DNA from: Flavobacterium sp. BFFFF1
GTDB taxonomy: Bacteria > Bacteroidota > Bacteroidia > Flavobacteriales > Flavobacteriaceae
Reading direction: 5' to 3'
Length of the DNA stretch: 64,000 nucleotides
Assembly (NCBI RefSeq): GCF_002256285.1
Contig: NZ_NKJE01000005.1
Coordinates: forward strand, 65,246 to 129,245
Shown: in pieces, positions 26,226 to 36,492 of the stretch
How the letters are laid out: every line of letters starts with the position of its first letter
Position numbering within the stretch: position 1 is the first letter of the stretch
Notes under the pieces: model-generated
Databases searched by the model: none
Seen by the model: only the letters and a program-made list of their open reading frames with translations
What the model was told of the DNA's origin: nothing
Program-made: the position numbers and the translations under genes

Positions 26226-27914
26226 ATGCGCTGGACCATCAAAACCCCACCTGAACCTGAAAAGGTAAACTCGCTTTCACAAGCCTTAAATGTTGAACCC
26301 CTTGTTGCAACGTTGCTGTTGCAGCGCGGCGTCGAAACCTATGAACAGGCGCGGAAGTTCTTCCGCCCCAGCCTCGACGACCTGCACAACCCGTACCTGA
26401 TGAAAGATATGGACAAGGCAGTCCTTCGGATTGAGAAAGCCATCGCCAATAATGAAAACATCATGGTTTTCGGGGATTACGACGTCGATGGAACCACGGC
26501 AGTTTCATTGGTTTCTTCGTATCTGAAAACGATTTACCCCAATATTGCGACCTACATTCCGGACCGTTACGATGAAGGCTACGGCATTTCATACAAGGGC
26601 ATTGATTATGCTGATGACAACGGGATTTCGCTAATCATCGCTTTGGATTGCGGTATAAAATCAATAGACCATGTCGCTTATGCCAATGAAAGAAATATTG
26701 ACTTTATCATTTGCGACCACCACCGTCCCGGAGACGTTTTGCCGGACGCGGTGGCGGTGCTGGACCCGAAACGATCGGATTGCAGTTACCCATACGATGA
26801 ACTTTGCGGCTGCGGTGTGGGTTTCAAATTGATTCAGGCCGTAGGCGCGGAGCGTGGGCAAACCATTGGTGACCTGTTGCCGTACCTGGACCTGGTAGCC
26901 ACGGCAATTGCGGCCGATATTGTCCCGATTACCGGGGAGAACAGGATTTTGGCGCATTTTGGTTTACAAGTCATCAATTCGTTTCCCAGGAATGGCATTA
27001 AGGCATTGGTGTATTTGTCCAAAAAGCAAAAATTTGACATTACCGATGTCGTCTTTATCATTGCACCACGAATTAATGCCGCCGGCCGAATCCGTCACGG
27101 GAATCATGCTGTCGAGCTGTTGACGGAGGCTGATTTTGACCAGGCGATTGTATATGCTTCGGAAATAGAACAATACAACGTGGACCGCAAGCAACTGGAC
27201 AAACAAATCACACAAGAGGCGTTGGCGCAAATTGAGGCAAACGGCGAGCAGGACCATTTTACCACCGTCGTATTCAACGAAAACTGGCATAAAGGGGTGA
27301 TTGGGATTGTGGCGTCGCGGTTAATCGAAACGTATTACAGGCCGACCGTTGTGTTCACACAGTCTGGAGACAAATATGCCGCATCAGCGCGTTCCGTAAG
27401 TGGATTTGATGTGTACAATGCATTGGATGCCTGTGCAGAACATCTCGAACAGTTTGGCGGACACATGTATGCGGCGGGGATGACGTTAAAGAAAGAAAAC
27501 TATGCTCATTTTAAGCAGGCGTTTGAGAAATGTGTGAAGGAAAGTATCCCGGAACCCCTTCGCACACCGGAAATAACCATCGATGCCGAGGTAAGTCTTG
27601 ACCAGATTAGCCCAAAGTTGATGCGGATTTTAAAACAATTTGAACCTTTCGGGCCGATGAATATGGCACCCGTTTTTGTCAGTAGGAATGTTAGCGACAC
27701 GGGTTTTGCAAAAACAATAGGAGGCGATAAAGAGCACCTTAAGCTTTTCGTAAAACAAAACGGTTCGGAAGGATTTGGTGCTATTGGTTTCGGCTTGGGG
27801 AAAAAGCTGGAAATCACCTCCGGAAAGAAGCCTTTTGATGCAGCTTTCTGTATTGATGAGAATGAATGGAATGGATCGGTGAGTATACAGTTGCGTTTGA
27901 AGGATATTCAATAA
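26226..27914 (+). CDS. recJ: single-stranded-DNA-specific exonuclease
   Basis: 562 residues from MRWTIKTPPEPEKVNSLSQ, the usual start; in-frame ATG 16 codons upstream is less similar. DHH-family motifs are present: FGDYDVDGTTAVSLV (near residue 80), ALDCGIKSIDHV and ICDHHRPG (near 161), then INAAGRIRHGNHAVELL. The DHHA1 region carries KGVIGIVASRLIE and a GGH-type HMYAAGMTL. It degrades single-stranded DNA 5' to 3' in recombination and mismatch repair. It ends immediately before the stop codon of convergent lpxH. Confidence 0.95.
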   Translation: MRWTIKTPPEPEKVNSLSQALNVEPLVATLLLQRGVETYEQARKFFRPSLDDLHNPYLMKDMDKAVLRIEKAIANNENIMVFGDYDVDGTTAVSLVSSYLKTIYPNIATYIPDRYDEGYGISYKGIDYADDNGISLIIALDCGIKSIDHVAYANERNIDFIICDHHRPGDVLPDAVAVLDPKRSDCSYPYDELCGCGVGFKLIQAVGAERGQTIGDLLPYLDLVATAIAADIVPITGENRILAHFGLQVINSFPRNGIKALVYLSKKQKFDITDVVFIIAPRINAAGRIRHGNHAVELLTEADFDQAIVYASEIEQYNVDRKQLDKQITQEALAQIEANGEQDHFTTVVFNENWHKGVIGIVASRLIETYYRPTVVFTQSGDKYAASARSVSGFDVYNALDACAEHLEQFGGHMYAAGMTLKKENYAHFKQAFEKCVKESIPEPLRTPEITIDAEVSLDQISPKLMRILKQFEPFGPMNMAPVFVSRNVSDTGFAKTIGGDKEHLKLFVKQNGSEGFGAIGFGLGKKLEITSGKKPFDAAFCIDENEWNGSVSIQLRLKDIQ

Positions 27915-28676
27915 CTAGTCTTTAAATTCGAGGAGTTCGAATGTTTCCCCGTCAAAAACGCCATAAGTAAAATAACCGATCCAGTCGCCCAGGTTGATAT
28001 AAGTTGAATTTTCGCCCACACTGATTTTCATCGGCAGGTGCCTGTGCCCAAATACAAAATAATTGTAGTGTTTCTTCTCCAGCTTCCTTTTGGCGTAAAG
28101 TACCAGCCACTCATTGTCTTCGCCAAGGAACTTGACATCCGCTTCGCCTGAGATCAGCTTGTTTTTAACCGACAGGTATTGGGCGATTTTTACGCCTACG
28201 TCGGGGTGTAGCCAACGGTAAAGCCACTTCGAAAACGGACTGGCAAACACTTTTTTCATGCGTTTATAACCTTTGTCTCCCGGGCCTTTTCCATCCCCGT
28301 GACCGACCAGGAATGTTTTATTTCCAAAGGTATATTCCTGATTGTCATGATACACAGGGATATTCAATTCTTTTTCAAAATAATCGTGCATCCACAAGTC
28401 ATGGTTTCCAACGAAAAAGTAAATCGGAATGCCACTGTCGCGGATTTCTGCCAATTTCCCAAACACCCTGACAAACCCTTTCGGGATGACGGTCTTGTAT
28501 TCAAACCAGAAGTCAAAAAGATCGCCAAGCAAAAATATGACGCCGGCATCTTCTTTGATTTGGTCCAGCCATTTGACGAATTTCTGTTCCCTTGGAATGC
28601 TGAGTTCTCTGGTCGGGGCGCCAAAATGCTGATCAGAAGCGAAGTATATTTTTTTACCGTGGGGCAGATGCATCAT
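27915..28676 (-). CDS. lpxH: UDP-2,3-diacylglucosamine diphosphatase
   Basis: 253 residues, a metallophosphoesterase of lipid A synthesis that converts UDP-2,3-diacylglucosamine to lipid X plus UMP. Motifs in order are FASDQHFGAP (residues 13-21), LLGDLFDFWFEY, FVGNHDLWMHDYFE (near 90), VGHGDGKGPGDKGYKRM, and FGHRHLPMKI (near 212). Its size fits the flavobacterial LpxH form. The stop is the TAG next to the recJ TAA with no bases between. Confidence 0.93.
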   Translation of the reverse strand: MMHLPHGKKIYFASDQHFGAPTRELSIPREQKFVKWLDQIKEDAGVIFLLGDLFDFWFEYKTVIPKGFVRVFGKLAEIRDSGIPIYFFVGNHDLWMHDYFEKELNIPVYHDNQEYTFGNKTFLVGHGDGKGPGDKGYKRMKKVFASPFSKWLYRWLHPDVGVKIAQYLSVKNKLISGEADVKFLGEDNEWLVLYAKRKLEKKHYNYFVFGHRHLPMKISVGENSTYINLGDWIGYFTYGVFDGETFELLEFKD

Positions 28677-28746
28677 TTATTAGTTTGGGGTAAATATAGG
28701 AATTGTTGACGAACCTTTTTGATTCCGGAATTTTCAAATTTTCAAA

Positions 28747-28766
28747 TTGTTCGTTAAACCGAACAA
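28747..28766. promoter_or_regulatory. Perfect inverted repeat upstream of the adhesin gene
   Basis: TTGTTCG and CGAACAA flank a 6-nt spacer. It lies 71 bp upstream of the adhesin promoter, so it may be an operator. Confidence 0.4.
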
Positions 28767-28836
28767 CTGTTAAATAAAACGCAGAAACATGTTACATTAT
28801 CATCGGTTGTTGAGGATTTTGTTAAATAACTCCTAT

Positions 28837-28869
28837 TTTCTTTTTTTCGTTTATTTTTCGTTAATTTTG
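28837..28869 (+). promoter_or_regulatory. Probable promoter of the adhesin gene
   Basis: TTTC at 28837-28840 and TAATTTTG at 28862-28869 are 21 nt apart. Transcription would start near 28876, giving a leader of about 38 nt. Confidence 0.55.
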
Positions 28870-28913
28870 AGTTAATACCTTTCAACTTATCAAATTTCTA
28901 AACTTTTCATTTT

Positions 28914-31900
28914 ATGAAAAAAATTACTTTACTGTTAACCTTCCTTTTCTTTTCTACAGTGGCCTTAAGCCAGGTAGAGACTTTTGAAGGAGGGATACCT
29001 TCTACGTGGGCGGTGATGAACGGAGCAAATGGCGTTGGAGCGCTCCAGCCTTGGATTCTGAATACCAGTAACTGGCCGTTGCCTACTTCGCCGCGGTCAC
29101 CCTATGCGGCGCACAATGACCCCACTGCCGTGCTTAATGCAGCCTATGTGAACAACGAGCAGATCGGCATGGGAAATACTGAAGAAGATTGGCTTATCAC
29201 AGACCAACGGCTGATTCCCGCAAATGGGCAGTTGCGGTTTTGGACGCGGTTGACCACTGTGGGAGACCAGGGTACAGTTTACCAGATACGGGTGTCCACC
29301 AATGCTACCCAGACCAATCAGGCGGCCTATACCGTTCTGCAATCGTGGGGAGAGGACGAGATAATTGACCCAACACAACCTCTGGCAGATTATCAGGAAG
29401 TCAAAGTAGACTTTCCAGCCGCACTACAAGGACAAAATGTTTATATTGCATTTGTAAGGGTATTTACACAACCATCCGGCGCAAGGGCCGGGGACCGATG
29501 GTTAATCGACGATGTAAATTTGGTTCAGAAATGTTTGGAACCCGTTGGGCTCGAGGTAATACCGACGTCCATTTCTTCTACAAGCGTGACGTTTACCTGG
29601 AACAATCCGGGACTCGCAACGGACTTTGAGTACGAAATTGTTCCTGCCAGTCAGGAACCGACAGGTACCGGTACGCCGCTCGTCATCAATCCCGCTCAGG
29701 CTACCATAAATTTTACCGCGGGGGGCCTCCTACCTGATATCACCTATAAGTTTTATGTCCGGGCCATTTGCGGCCCCGGAAATAGCAGCGAACCTGTCGG
29801 GCCGACGATCGTGACAACCGTGCCTTTGGGATCGGTTTGCAGTGATCCGCTCGTTGTGAATGCGCTGCCGTATCAAACCACGGGGAACACGGCTACATAC
29901 GGTGATGACATCGACACACCACAAGGAACCTTATGCGGCGCTACTCCTGTGGGAACCAATTACCTTGCAGGAAATGAAGTCTTTTACAGTTACACGGCGA
30001 CAGATAACGGCATCATCAGTGTCACCATGACACCGCTGGGAAATACCTCGACCAACTCGTCTGTGTTTGTTTATGCAGGCTGTAATAATGTGGGCGTCAC
30101 CTGTTTTGCAGGTGCTGCAAGTGCCAATACAAACGTGCGGAGCTTTAACATTAATGTTACTGCCGGGCAACAGTATGTTATTGTAATTTCGTCCGGGCCG
30201 ACTACACCGTCCATTACCTACAATCTGTTAATCCAAAAAGAAGATTGTACGCCAAAACCGGGAGGCCTTGGTGCTGACGGCGCTACATTAAACAGTGCCC
30301 ATTTATTTTGGGACAATCCCGGTAACAATACCTCATGGCAGGTGGCAGTCCAGCCATTAGGATCTACTGTTCCTACGGGGCCTGGTGATGACATTGTCAC
30401 AGGCAACCCCGAATTTGTAAAAACAGGACTCAACCCAGCGACCCAGTACCAATATTGGGTTAGGGTAGAATGTGGTGCCGGATCTGGTGTTTTTAGCGCC
30501 TGGGCTGGACCTTTCCCGTTCAATACATTAATCTGCGACCCTTCACAAACGTGTGACTACACTTTCAGGCTTTCCAATACCACTGCCAATGGGTGGGGAG
30601 CGACCAGGATGCAGGTAAGGCAAAACGGAATTGTGGTGGCGACGGTAGGCGCTACTGCAACAGGTACCGGACCAACCAATGTCACGGTGCTATTGTGTAA
30701 CAACGTTCCTTTCGATTTGTTCTGGAGTGTTGCAGGTACAACACCGCAACAGCGCATTGTGGCCATCATCAATAAATTTGGGCAGACCATTTATACGAAA
30801 CCAGCGGGAACCGGAACGGTGGGTTCAATCCTCTACAGTGATGTTGTAAATTGTGACACACCCCGATGCGATTTAACGCCGACAGGCCTGGGCGCAAACA
30901 ATGTACTGACCAATACTGCTGATTTGTTTTGGGATGCTCCTGCAACTACTTCGTGGGACGTTTATCTTGTAACACAAGGGTCTACCGCGCCGATAGGCAC
31001 AACGACCCCAACTTATAATGATATAAGTACCAATCCATACGGTGTTTCCGGGCTCACTCCTGATACGGCTTACGAATTCTATGTACGGGTGAATTGTCCT
31101 TCCGGCGATTCAGCGTGGGCTGGACCATTTTTGTTTACCACATTGCCGACATGCCCCAAACCCACAACCCTTGGGGTTTCAGGAATCACAACAACAGAGG
31201 CTCTACTGACTTGGATTAACGGTACGCCAACAGACAATCTCTGGGAAATCCTGTTATTGCCTGGCCCAACTGCGCCAGCACCGCCAGCACCTTCGCCTGC
31301 AGATCCTACTGTTCCGCCCGGAGGGTTCTTTTTCCAGACTACGAATTCACAGGCACATTTGATTAGCACGCTGGAACCCGCTACCATTTACTATTATTAT
31401 ATCAGGACCATTTGTCCAGGCAATGACAAGAGTACCTGGTCAGGGCCGATCATTTTCAATACGATCACCTGTGATGCTGCTGACAAATGCGTCTACAAAT
31501 TCATCATGACCGATGCAGCCACAAACGGCTGGAACGGTGCCAGGATGCAGGTAAGACAAAATGGAATTATTATACAGACTATCGGTCAGACCATCGCAGG
31601 AGGAGGACCTACTACCGTAAATGTCTCACTTTGTAACAACGTTCCATTTGACCTTTATTGGAGTGTTCCAGGAACCGCACCGGATGAAGTAGGAGTTTCG
31701 ATCCAAAATCCTTTTACCGATATCGTGTTTACAAAAGCACCCGGTACAGGCACGCCGTTGACCGTATTGTATGCAGACAACGTTCTTGGAAATTGTGTTC
31801 CACCCACTTGTCCAAAACCGACTGCTTTAGATGTAAACATTGCGCAAACCACACAAAATTCTGTCGAGCTGACATGGACCGAAAGCGGAAGTGCCATAAA

Positions 31901-34900
31901 ATGGGAAGTTTATGCCGTGCCTGTCATTGGAGCAACACCACCTGTAAACGGCTCGCCGTTAAACGGAACGGGATCGTATCATATTGTGACGGAACTGCCT
32001 TATACGCTTACTGGCTTACTTCCATCAACAACTTACATATACTATGTGCGGGCTGTTTGTTCAGATACCGACATCAGTACCTGGACCATCCTGAATCCTA
32101 AAACCTTTACTACCAAACCAGTAAATGATGAGTGTGAATTTGCTACTCCGGTTCCTGTAAATCCTACGAGGGATTGCGCGCTTTCCGCGAATGGTACCAC
32201 ACTGGGCGCGACACGTTCGCTGCCAAACACGGCACCGGTCTGTCCGGGGAATACGGATGACGACGTTTGGTTTAGCTTTCAGGCTACTTCGACCATACAC
32301 ATTATTACCATTAGCGATATCATCGCCACAGCGCCTGCGTCTGCGGATCTTAACCACACCTTATACTCCGGAAACGATTGTACCGCGCTGACGCAAATGT
32401 ATTGCAGCAACCCCGATGTGAGTATTGCAACGAACCTCGTAATTGGTAATTTCTATAAAATACGGGTATACACAAATGGTGGAAACGCTGCACAATCTGC
32501 GTCATTCAGGATTTGTATCACGACGCCTCCGCCGGTTACCAATGATGAGTGTGCCACCGCAACAACTGCCGTTGTAAATAACGGAATTGAATGTGTGTCC
32601 TCGACACCGGGGTCGATTACCGGAGCAACAGCTTCTCCACAAACAAGTACCTGTGCCGGAGCGGAAGATGACGACATCTGGTTTGAGTTTACCTGTAACA
32701 GTCCGACTCAGATTATCAACCTTAATAATATTGTTGGTACGACAACAAACCTGGTACACGCACTGTACCATGGCGATGTGTGTGGAACGATGGACTTCCT
32801 CTATTGCAGCGACCCTGAAGAGAGTATCGCTGAAAATCTGGTTGTAGGAGACAAATATAAAATCCGGGTTTGGACCAATGTAAATACATTACAGGATGTA
32901 ACTTTCGACCTTTGTATTGGAAGGATATTGCCTCCAATCACCACCAACACAACGCAGTACACAGTTGAACAATTGGTGCAGGATGTGTTTTTAGGCTCAG
33001 ACTGTGCTTTAGTAAGCAATATTACTTGGTCGACGGGAAGTGATTTCGGATCGACAAATGGTATTGGTTATTTTAATAAGTCTTTATCGGATTTCGAATA
33101 CGACTACGGAATCGTCCTTTCGACCGGAAATGCGAACAGTGTGCCGGGTCCTAACGACAGTACGTTGAGCGATGGAACCTATGACTGGCCCGGAGATGCA
33201 GAGCTGGAGACTGCAACCAATATGGATGCACCATCTCATAACGCTACCATTTTGGAGTTTGATTTTATTCCGTATGGCGATGAATTAAATTTCAAATACA
33301 AGTTTGCTTCAGAGGAATATGGTGATTTTCAATGTCAATATTCCGACGCATTCGCTTTCCTACTCACCGATACCAGTACGAACATCACTACCAATATTGC
33401 GGTATTGGGTGACGGCACGCCGGTTTCGGTAACCAATGTGAGAGACGAGCTTTATAATGACAATTGCACTTCCGAGCACGCCGGTGATTTTGAAACCTAT
33501 TATGGGGACAACGGTGTGAATCCGATTGGTGCGCCAATCAACTACGATGGAATTACCGTAAACCTTAACGCCCATGCTGATGTTACCCCTGGAACATTAT
33601 ACCACATCAAATTGGTTATTGGAGACAGGCAGGACAACTCTTATGATTCTGTAGTATTTCTTAAAGGAGGAAGTCTTGATATAGGTAATGTGGAGCTTGG
33701 GGAAGATTTCCTTGAGGCCAATGGGAATGCAGTATGTCTTGGTGATGAAGTCACTATCGCTTCAGGATTGGATCCGGACGATTACGATTTCGAATGGTAT
33801 CTTGGTGATGCATTGATACCAAACGAAAATAATCCGACGCTGACCGTAGTAGCACAAGGCGTTTACACGGTAAAGGCGACTTATAGCAATACAACCTGTG
33901 TCGCTTCTGATTCGGTTACCGTTGAGTATTTTCAGGATGCAGTTGCGGGGACACCAGCTAACTTAATAGACTGTAATGCCTCAGGAACATCAACGTTTGA
34001 CCTTACGCAAAATACGGCAGGTATATTAGCACCGTTTGCTCCTGGAACCCATGATGTGCATTATTTCTTAACTCCGGAAGACGCTGAGGACAATGTGCTT
34101 GCAAACGAAATAACAGATCTGACAAATTTTATAGGCACCAATGGGCAAACCATTTATGTAAGGGTAAACAAGCTGTCAACGACCTGTCATCAGGTGGTGT
34201 CATTCGGAATTGTGGTACAGGATCTTACGCCACAGTTTAATTTGTCAGGAACAACTGAAATTTGCCCTGAAGCCTCGACTACGATCACAGTACAGCCGCT
34301 AGCGGGTAATTTCGATCCAGCTTTAGTGACTTACACCTGGTATTTCAACAATATTGCCATTCCAGGACAAACCGGCCAATCATTGTTGATTGACCTCACA
34401 AGCCCGGATTATGACTACGGAACGTATTCGGTAACAGTGAATAACTCAGGGTGTACCGCCAACCAGGTATTTGTTATAGAAAATAGCAATACGGTTTGGG
34501 ACTTTGACGTAACCGGACCAGCCACCTTATGTTCTGAAGGAAACGGATCGTTGGTGGTAACTGTAAATAACAACACGAACAACAGCCCGGTGACCTATAC
34601 TTATACGCTTCCGGATTCGTCTGTGGTTGTCTCGAGCAACAATACGCTTCCGGTTACCGGAGCTAACATTGGAAACTACAGCGTGACTGTTGACATCCTC
34701 GGTTGTACAAGCGGCCCGGAAACCTTTGCTGTTGGAGCGGGTACAGGAAACTACGCAGTTAGCTTTGAGAATACTCCTTATACGATCTGCCAGAACCAGT
34801 CGGTTACTTTATCGTTTGTTGGTACGAACTTCGACATCAACGATCCTACGGCAGTTTACACGTGGACGCGACCTGATGGCAGTACGGCTACTGGGGATGT

Positions 34901-35480
34901 TTTGGTAGCGGACCAGGTTGGGGAGTATGAGCTTACGATAGACCTTTTGGGTTGTACTTCTGTTGCCTCAGTGATGGTCAATGCGAACACGACATCTGTG
35001 TTGATAGATTTCGTTGCAGGCTGCGAGGGTCAGGACTTTGTGATTACTGCTTTACCTGTAAATGGTTCGTTTGATCCTGCTGCTGTTACCTACAGCTGGT
35101 CTGGTGGTTCCCAGGTTCCTTTGGAGCCACAGTCGATCAAGGCTGGTGTAACGGGCAACTACGCCGTTACGATTACCACTGCAGATGGCTGCGAGTCTAC
35201 TGATTCGATCCAGATAGATGATATCAGCTGTATCATCCAGCGTGGTATCTCACCGAACAACGATACGAAGAACGATTCGTTCGACCTCACGACCCTAAAT
35301 GTTAAGCACCTTACGATCTACAACCGCTATGGGACTGAGGTGTACCAGCTCACCAACTACACCAAGCAATGGGTTGGTCAGTCTAACTCAGGGGATGAGC
35401 TTCCGGACGGTACTTATTTCTACGTTATTGACAAGTCCGATGGGGAACAGAAGACAGGCTGGGTTTACCTTAACCGTTAA
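28914..35480 (+). CDS. Giant T9SS type B surface adhesin (choice-of-anchor J/L, FN3, Ig-like)
   Basis: 2188 residues. Signal peptide (MKKITLLLTFLFFSTVALSQ), then a choice-of-anchor J/cleaved-adhesin region (about 21-205: VETFEGGIPSTWAVMNGAN to RWLIDDVNLVQKC). Several fibronectin type III modules follow, interleaved with a duplicated Cys-bounded domain (NGWGATRMQVRQNGI and NGWNGARMQVRQNGI) and with two NDEC-starting domains containing DDDVWF/DDDIWF. Choice-of-anchor L spans about 1345-1600 (FKYKFASEEYGDFQCQYSDA). Ig/PKD-like repeats follow, and the protein ends in a type B T9SS sorting domain (ISPNNDTKNDSFDL to WVYLNR, about 2112-2188). It should be exported by the T9SS and displayed at the surface. 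The porP- and porE-like genes follow directly. Confidence 0.92.
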   Translation: MKKITLLLTFLFFSTVALSQVETFEGGIPSTWAVMNGANGVGALQPWILNTSNWPLPTSPRSPYAAHNDPTAVLNAAYVNNEQIGMGNTEEDWLITDQRLIPANGQLRFWTRLTTVGDQGTVYQIRVSTNATQTNQAAYTVLQSWGEDEIIDPTQPLADYQEVKVDFPAALQGQNVYIAFVRVFTQPSGARAGDRWLIDDVNLVQKCLEPVGLEVIPTSISSTSVTFTWNNPGLATDFEYEIVPASQEPTGTGTPLVINPAQATINFTAGGLLPDITYKFYVRAICGPGNSSEPVGPTIVTTVPLGSVCSDPLVVNALPYQTTGNTATYGDDIDTPQGTLCGATPVGTNYLAGNEVFYSYTATDNGIISVTMTPLGNTSTNSSVFVYAGCNNVGVTCFAGAASANTNVRSFNINVTAGQQYVIVISSGPTTPSITYNLLIQKEDCTPKPGGLGADGATLNSAHLFWDNPGNNTSWQVAVQPLGSTVPTGPGDDIVTGNPEFVKTGLNPATQYQYWVRVECGAGSGVFSAWAGPFPFNTLICDPSQTCDYTFRLSNTTANGWGATRMQVRQNGIVVATVGATATGTGPTNVTVLLCNNVPFDLFWSVAGTTPQQRIVAIINKFGQTIYTKPAGTGTVGSILYSDVVNCDTPRCDLTPTGLGANNVLTNTADLFWDAPATTSWDVYLVTQGSTAPIGTTTPTYNDISTNPYGVSGLTPDTAYEFYVRVNCPSGDSAWAGPFLFTTLPTCPKPTTLGVSGITTTEALLTWINGTPTDNLWEILLLPGPTAPAPPAPSPADPTVPPGGFFFQTTNSQAHLISTLEPATIYYYYIRTICPGNDKSTWSGPIIFNTITCDAADKCVYKFIMTDAATNGWNGARMQVRQNGIIIQTIGQTIAGGGPTTVNVSLCNNVPFDLYWSVPGTAPDEVGVSIQNPFTDIVFTKAPGTGTPLTVLYADNVLGNCVPPTCPKPTALDVNIAQTTQNSVELTWTESGSAIKWEVYAVPVIGATPPVNGSPLNGTGSYHIVTELPYTLTGLLPSTTYIYYVRAVCSDTDISTWTILNPKTFTTKPVNDECEFATPVPVNPTRDCALSANGTTLGATRSLPNTAPVCPGNTDDDVWFSFQATSTIHIITISDIIATAPASADLNHTLYSGNDCTALTQMYCSNPDVSIATNLVIGNFYKIRVYTNGGNAAQSASFRICITTPPPVTNDECATATTAVVNNGIECVSSTPGSITGATASPQTSTCAGAEDDDIWFEFTCNSPTQIINLNNIVGTTTNLVHALYHGDVCGTMDFLYCSDPEESIAENLVVGDKYKIRVWTNVNTLQDVTFDLCIGRILPPITTNTTQYTVEQLVQDVFLGSDCALVSNITWSTGSDFGSTNGIGYFNKSLSDFEYDYGIVLSTGNANSVPGPNDSTLSDGTYDWPGDAELETATNMDAPSHNATILEFDFIPYGDELNFKYKFASEEYGDFQCQYSDAFAFLLTDTSTNITTNIAVLGDGTPVSVTNVRDELYNDNCTSEHAGDFETYYGDNGVNPIGAPINYDGITVNLNAHADVTPGTLYHIKLVIGDRQDNSYDSVVFLKGGSLDIGNVELGEDFLEANGNAVCLGDEVTIASGLDPDDYDFEWYLGDALIPNENNPTLTVVAQGVYTVKATYSNTTCVASDSVTVEYFQDAVAGTPANLIDCNASGTSTFDLTQNTAGILAPFAPGTHDVHYFLTPEDAEDNVLANEITDLTNFIGTNGQTIYVRVNKLSTTCHQVVSFGIVVQDLTPQFNLSGTTEICPEASTTITVQPLAGNFDPALVTYTWYFNNIAIPGQTGQSLLIDLTSPDYDYGTYSVTVNNSGCTANQVFVIENSNTVWDFDVTGPATLCSEGNGSLVVTVNNNTNNSPVTYTYTLPDSSVVVSSNNTLPVTGANIGNYSVTVDILGCTSGPETFAVGAGTGNYAVSFENTPYTICQNQSVTLSFVGTNFDINDPTAVYTWTRPDGSTATGDVLVADQVGEYELTIDLLGCTSVASVMVNANTTSVLIDFVAGCEGQDFVITALPVNGSFDPAAVTYSWSGGSQVPLEPQSIKAGVTGNYAVTITTADGCESTDSIQIDDISCIIQRGISPNNDTKNDSFDLTTLNVKHLTIYNRYGTEVYQLTNYTKQWVGQSNSGDELPDGTYFYVIDKSDGEQKTGWVYLNR

Positions 35481-35503
35481 CCGATAGCGATGAAACAGGA
35501 TAT

Positions 35504-35521
35504 GCTGCCCTTCGGGGCAGC
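35504..35521 (+). promoter_or_regulatory. cUUCGg tetraloop hairpin between adhesin and porP
   Basis: GCTGCCC-TTCG-GGGCAGC forms a 7-bp stem with a C(UUCG)G-type loop, one of the most stable RNA hairpins. No T run follows, so it is more likely an mRNA-stabilising or processing element than a terminator. It also argues that porP translation starts downstream. Confidence 0.6.
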
Positions 35522-35531
35522 TTCTATACAA

Positions 35532-36473
35532 ATGAAAAAACAAATCAAAGAAATGAAGAAAATACAATTAGCCGCCTTATTATTCCTGCTGGTCTTCCTT
35601 GACGCACATGCGCAGCAGGACCCCCACTATACGCAGTATATGTATAACATGAACGTCATGAACCCTGCCTATGCGGGCTCTAAGGAGAACCTCTCCTTTG
35701 GTCTTCTGTACCGCAAGCAGTGGGTGAATGTAGATGGTGCTCCCTCTACGTTCTCTTTCTCGGGCTCTACGCCTGTGGGCAAGAATGTGGGTATCGGGCT
35801 TTCGCTGATTTCGGACGAGATCGGTCCGGTGAAGGAGCAGAACGCATATGGTGATTTCTCCTATACGCTGAACCTTGGCGGGGAGCACCGCCTTGCACTG
35901 GGCCTAAAGGCCGGTGCGACCTTCCAGCGGATTGGCCTGAACAGCGATATCGCACCGAGCCTTCCGGATCTTAATGACGATGCGTTCCGTGAGGACACCA
36001 ACAACGTGTACCTTAACATGGGTGCGGGTATCTTCTACTACACTGACCATTACTACGTGGCCTTCTCGGTTCCGAACATGCTAAAGGCGAACCACCTGGA
36101 CTATAACGGTATTAAGTATGGTACAGAGACGCAGCATTACTTTTTGACTGGAGGTTATGTTTTTGACATCAACCCTGACTTCAAGCTCAAGCCGTTTGCG
36201 ATGCTTAAGAGCGCATTCAATTCTCCGAGCTCTCTGGATGTGTCGCTGAATGGTTTGTTCTATGAGAAGTTTGAGATTGGCGCCTCCTACCGTGTTGATG
36301 ACAGCTTCGGGGGTATGGTGAATTATGCGATCAATCCAAACCTTAGGATTGGATATGCGTATGACCACATCATCTCTGACCTGAAGACGGTGACGACCTC
36401 CTCACACGAGATCATCCTGCTCTTCGACCTGAACTTCCCGAAAAAGGTATCACGTTCACCAAGATATTTCTAA
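35532..36473 (+). CDS. PorP/SprF family type IX secretion protein
   Basis: 313 residues if translated from 35532; a start at 35553 (MKKIQLAALLFLLVFLDAHA) also gives a good signal peptide. The mature protein starts QQDPHYTQYMYNMNVMNPAY, the family signature, followed by a barrel of about 14 strands (GLLYRKQWVNVDGAPSTFSF, ISDEIGPVKEQNAYGDFSYT) and a final EIILLFDLNF. PorP/SprF proteins are needed for surface attachment of particular type B cargo, usually the neighbouring adhesin. Residues before 35532 would be encoded by the hairpin and are excluded. Confidence 0.93.
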   Translation: MKKQIKEMKKIQLAALLFLLVFLDAHAQQDPHYTQYMYNMNVMNPAYAGSKENLSFGLLYRKQWVNVDGAPSTFSFSGSTPVGKNVGIGLSLISDEIGPVKEQNAYGDFSYTLNLGGEHRLALGLKAGATFQRIGLNSDIAPSLPDLNDDAFREDTNNVYLNMGAGIFYYTDHYYVAFSVPNMLKANHLDYNGIKYGTETQHYFLTGGYVFDINPDFKLKPFAMLKSAFNSPSSLDVSLNGLFYEKFEIGASYRVDDSFGGMVNYAINPNLRIGYAYDHIISDLKTVTTSSHEIILLFDLNFPKKVSRSPRYF

Positions 36474-36492
36474 CCTAAAAGCCACACGGATA

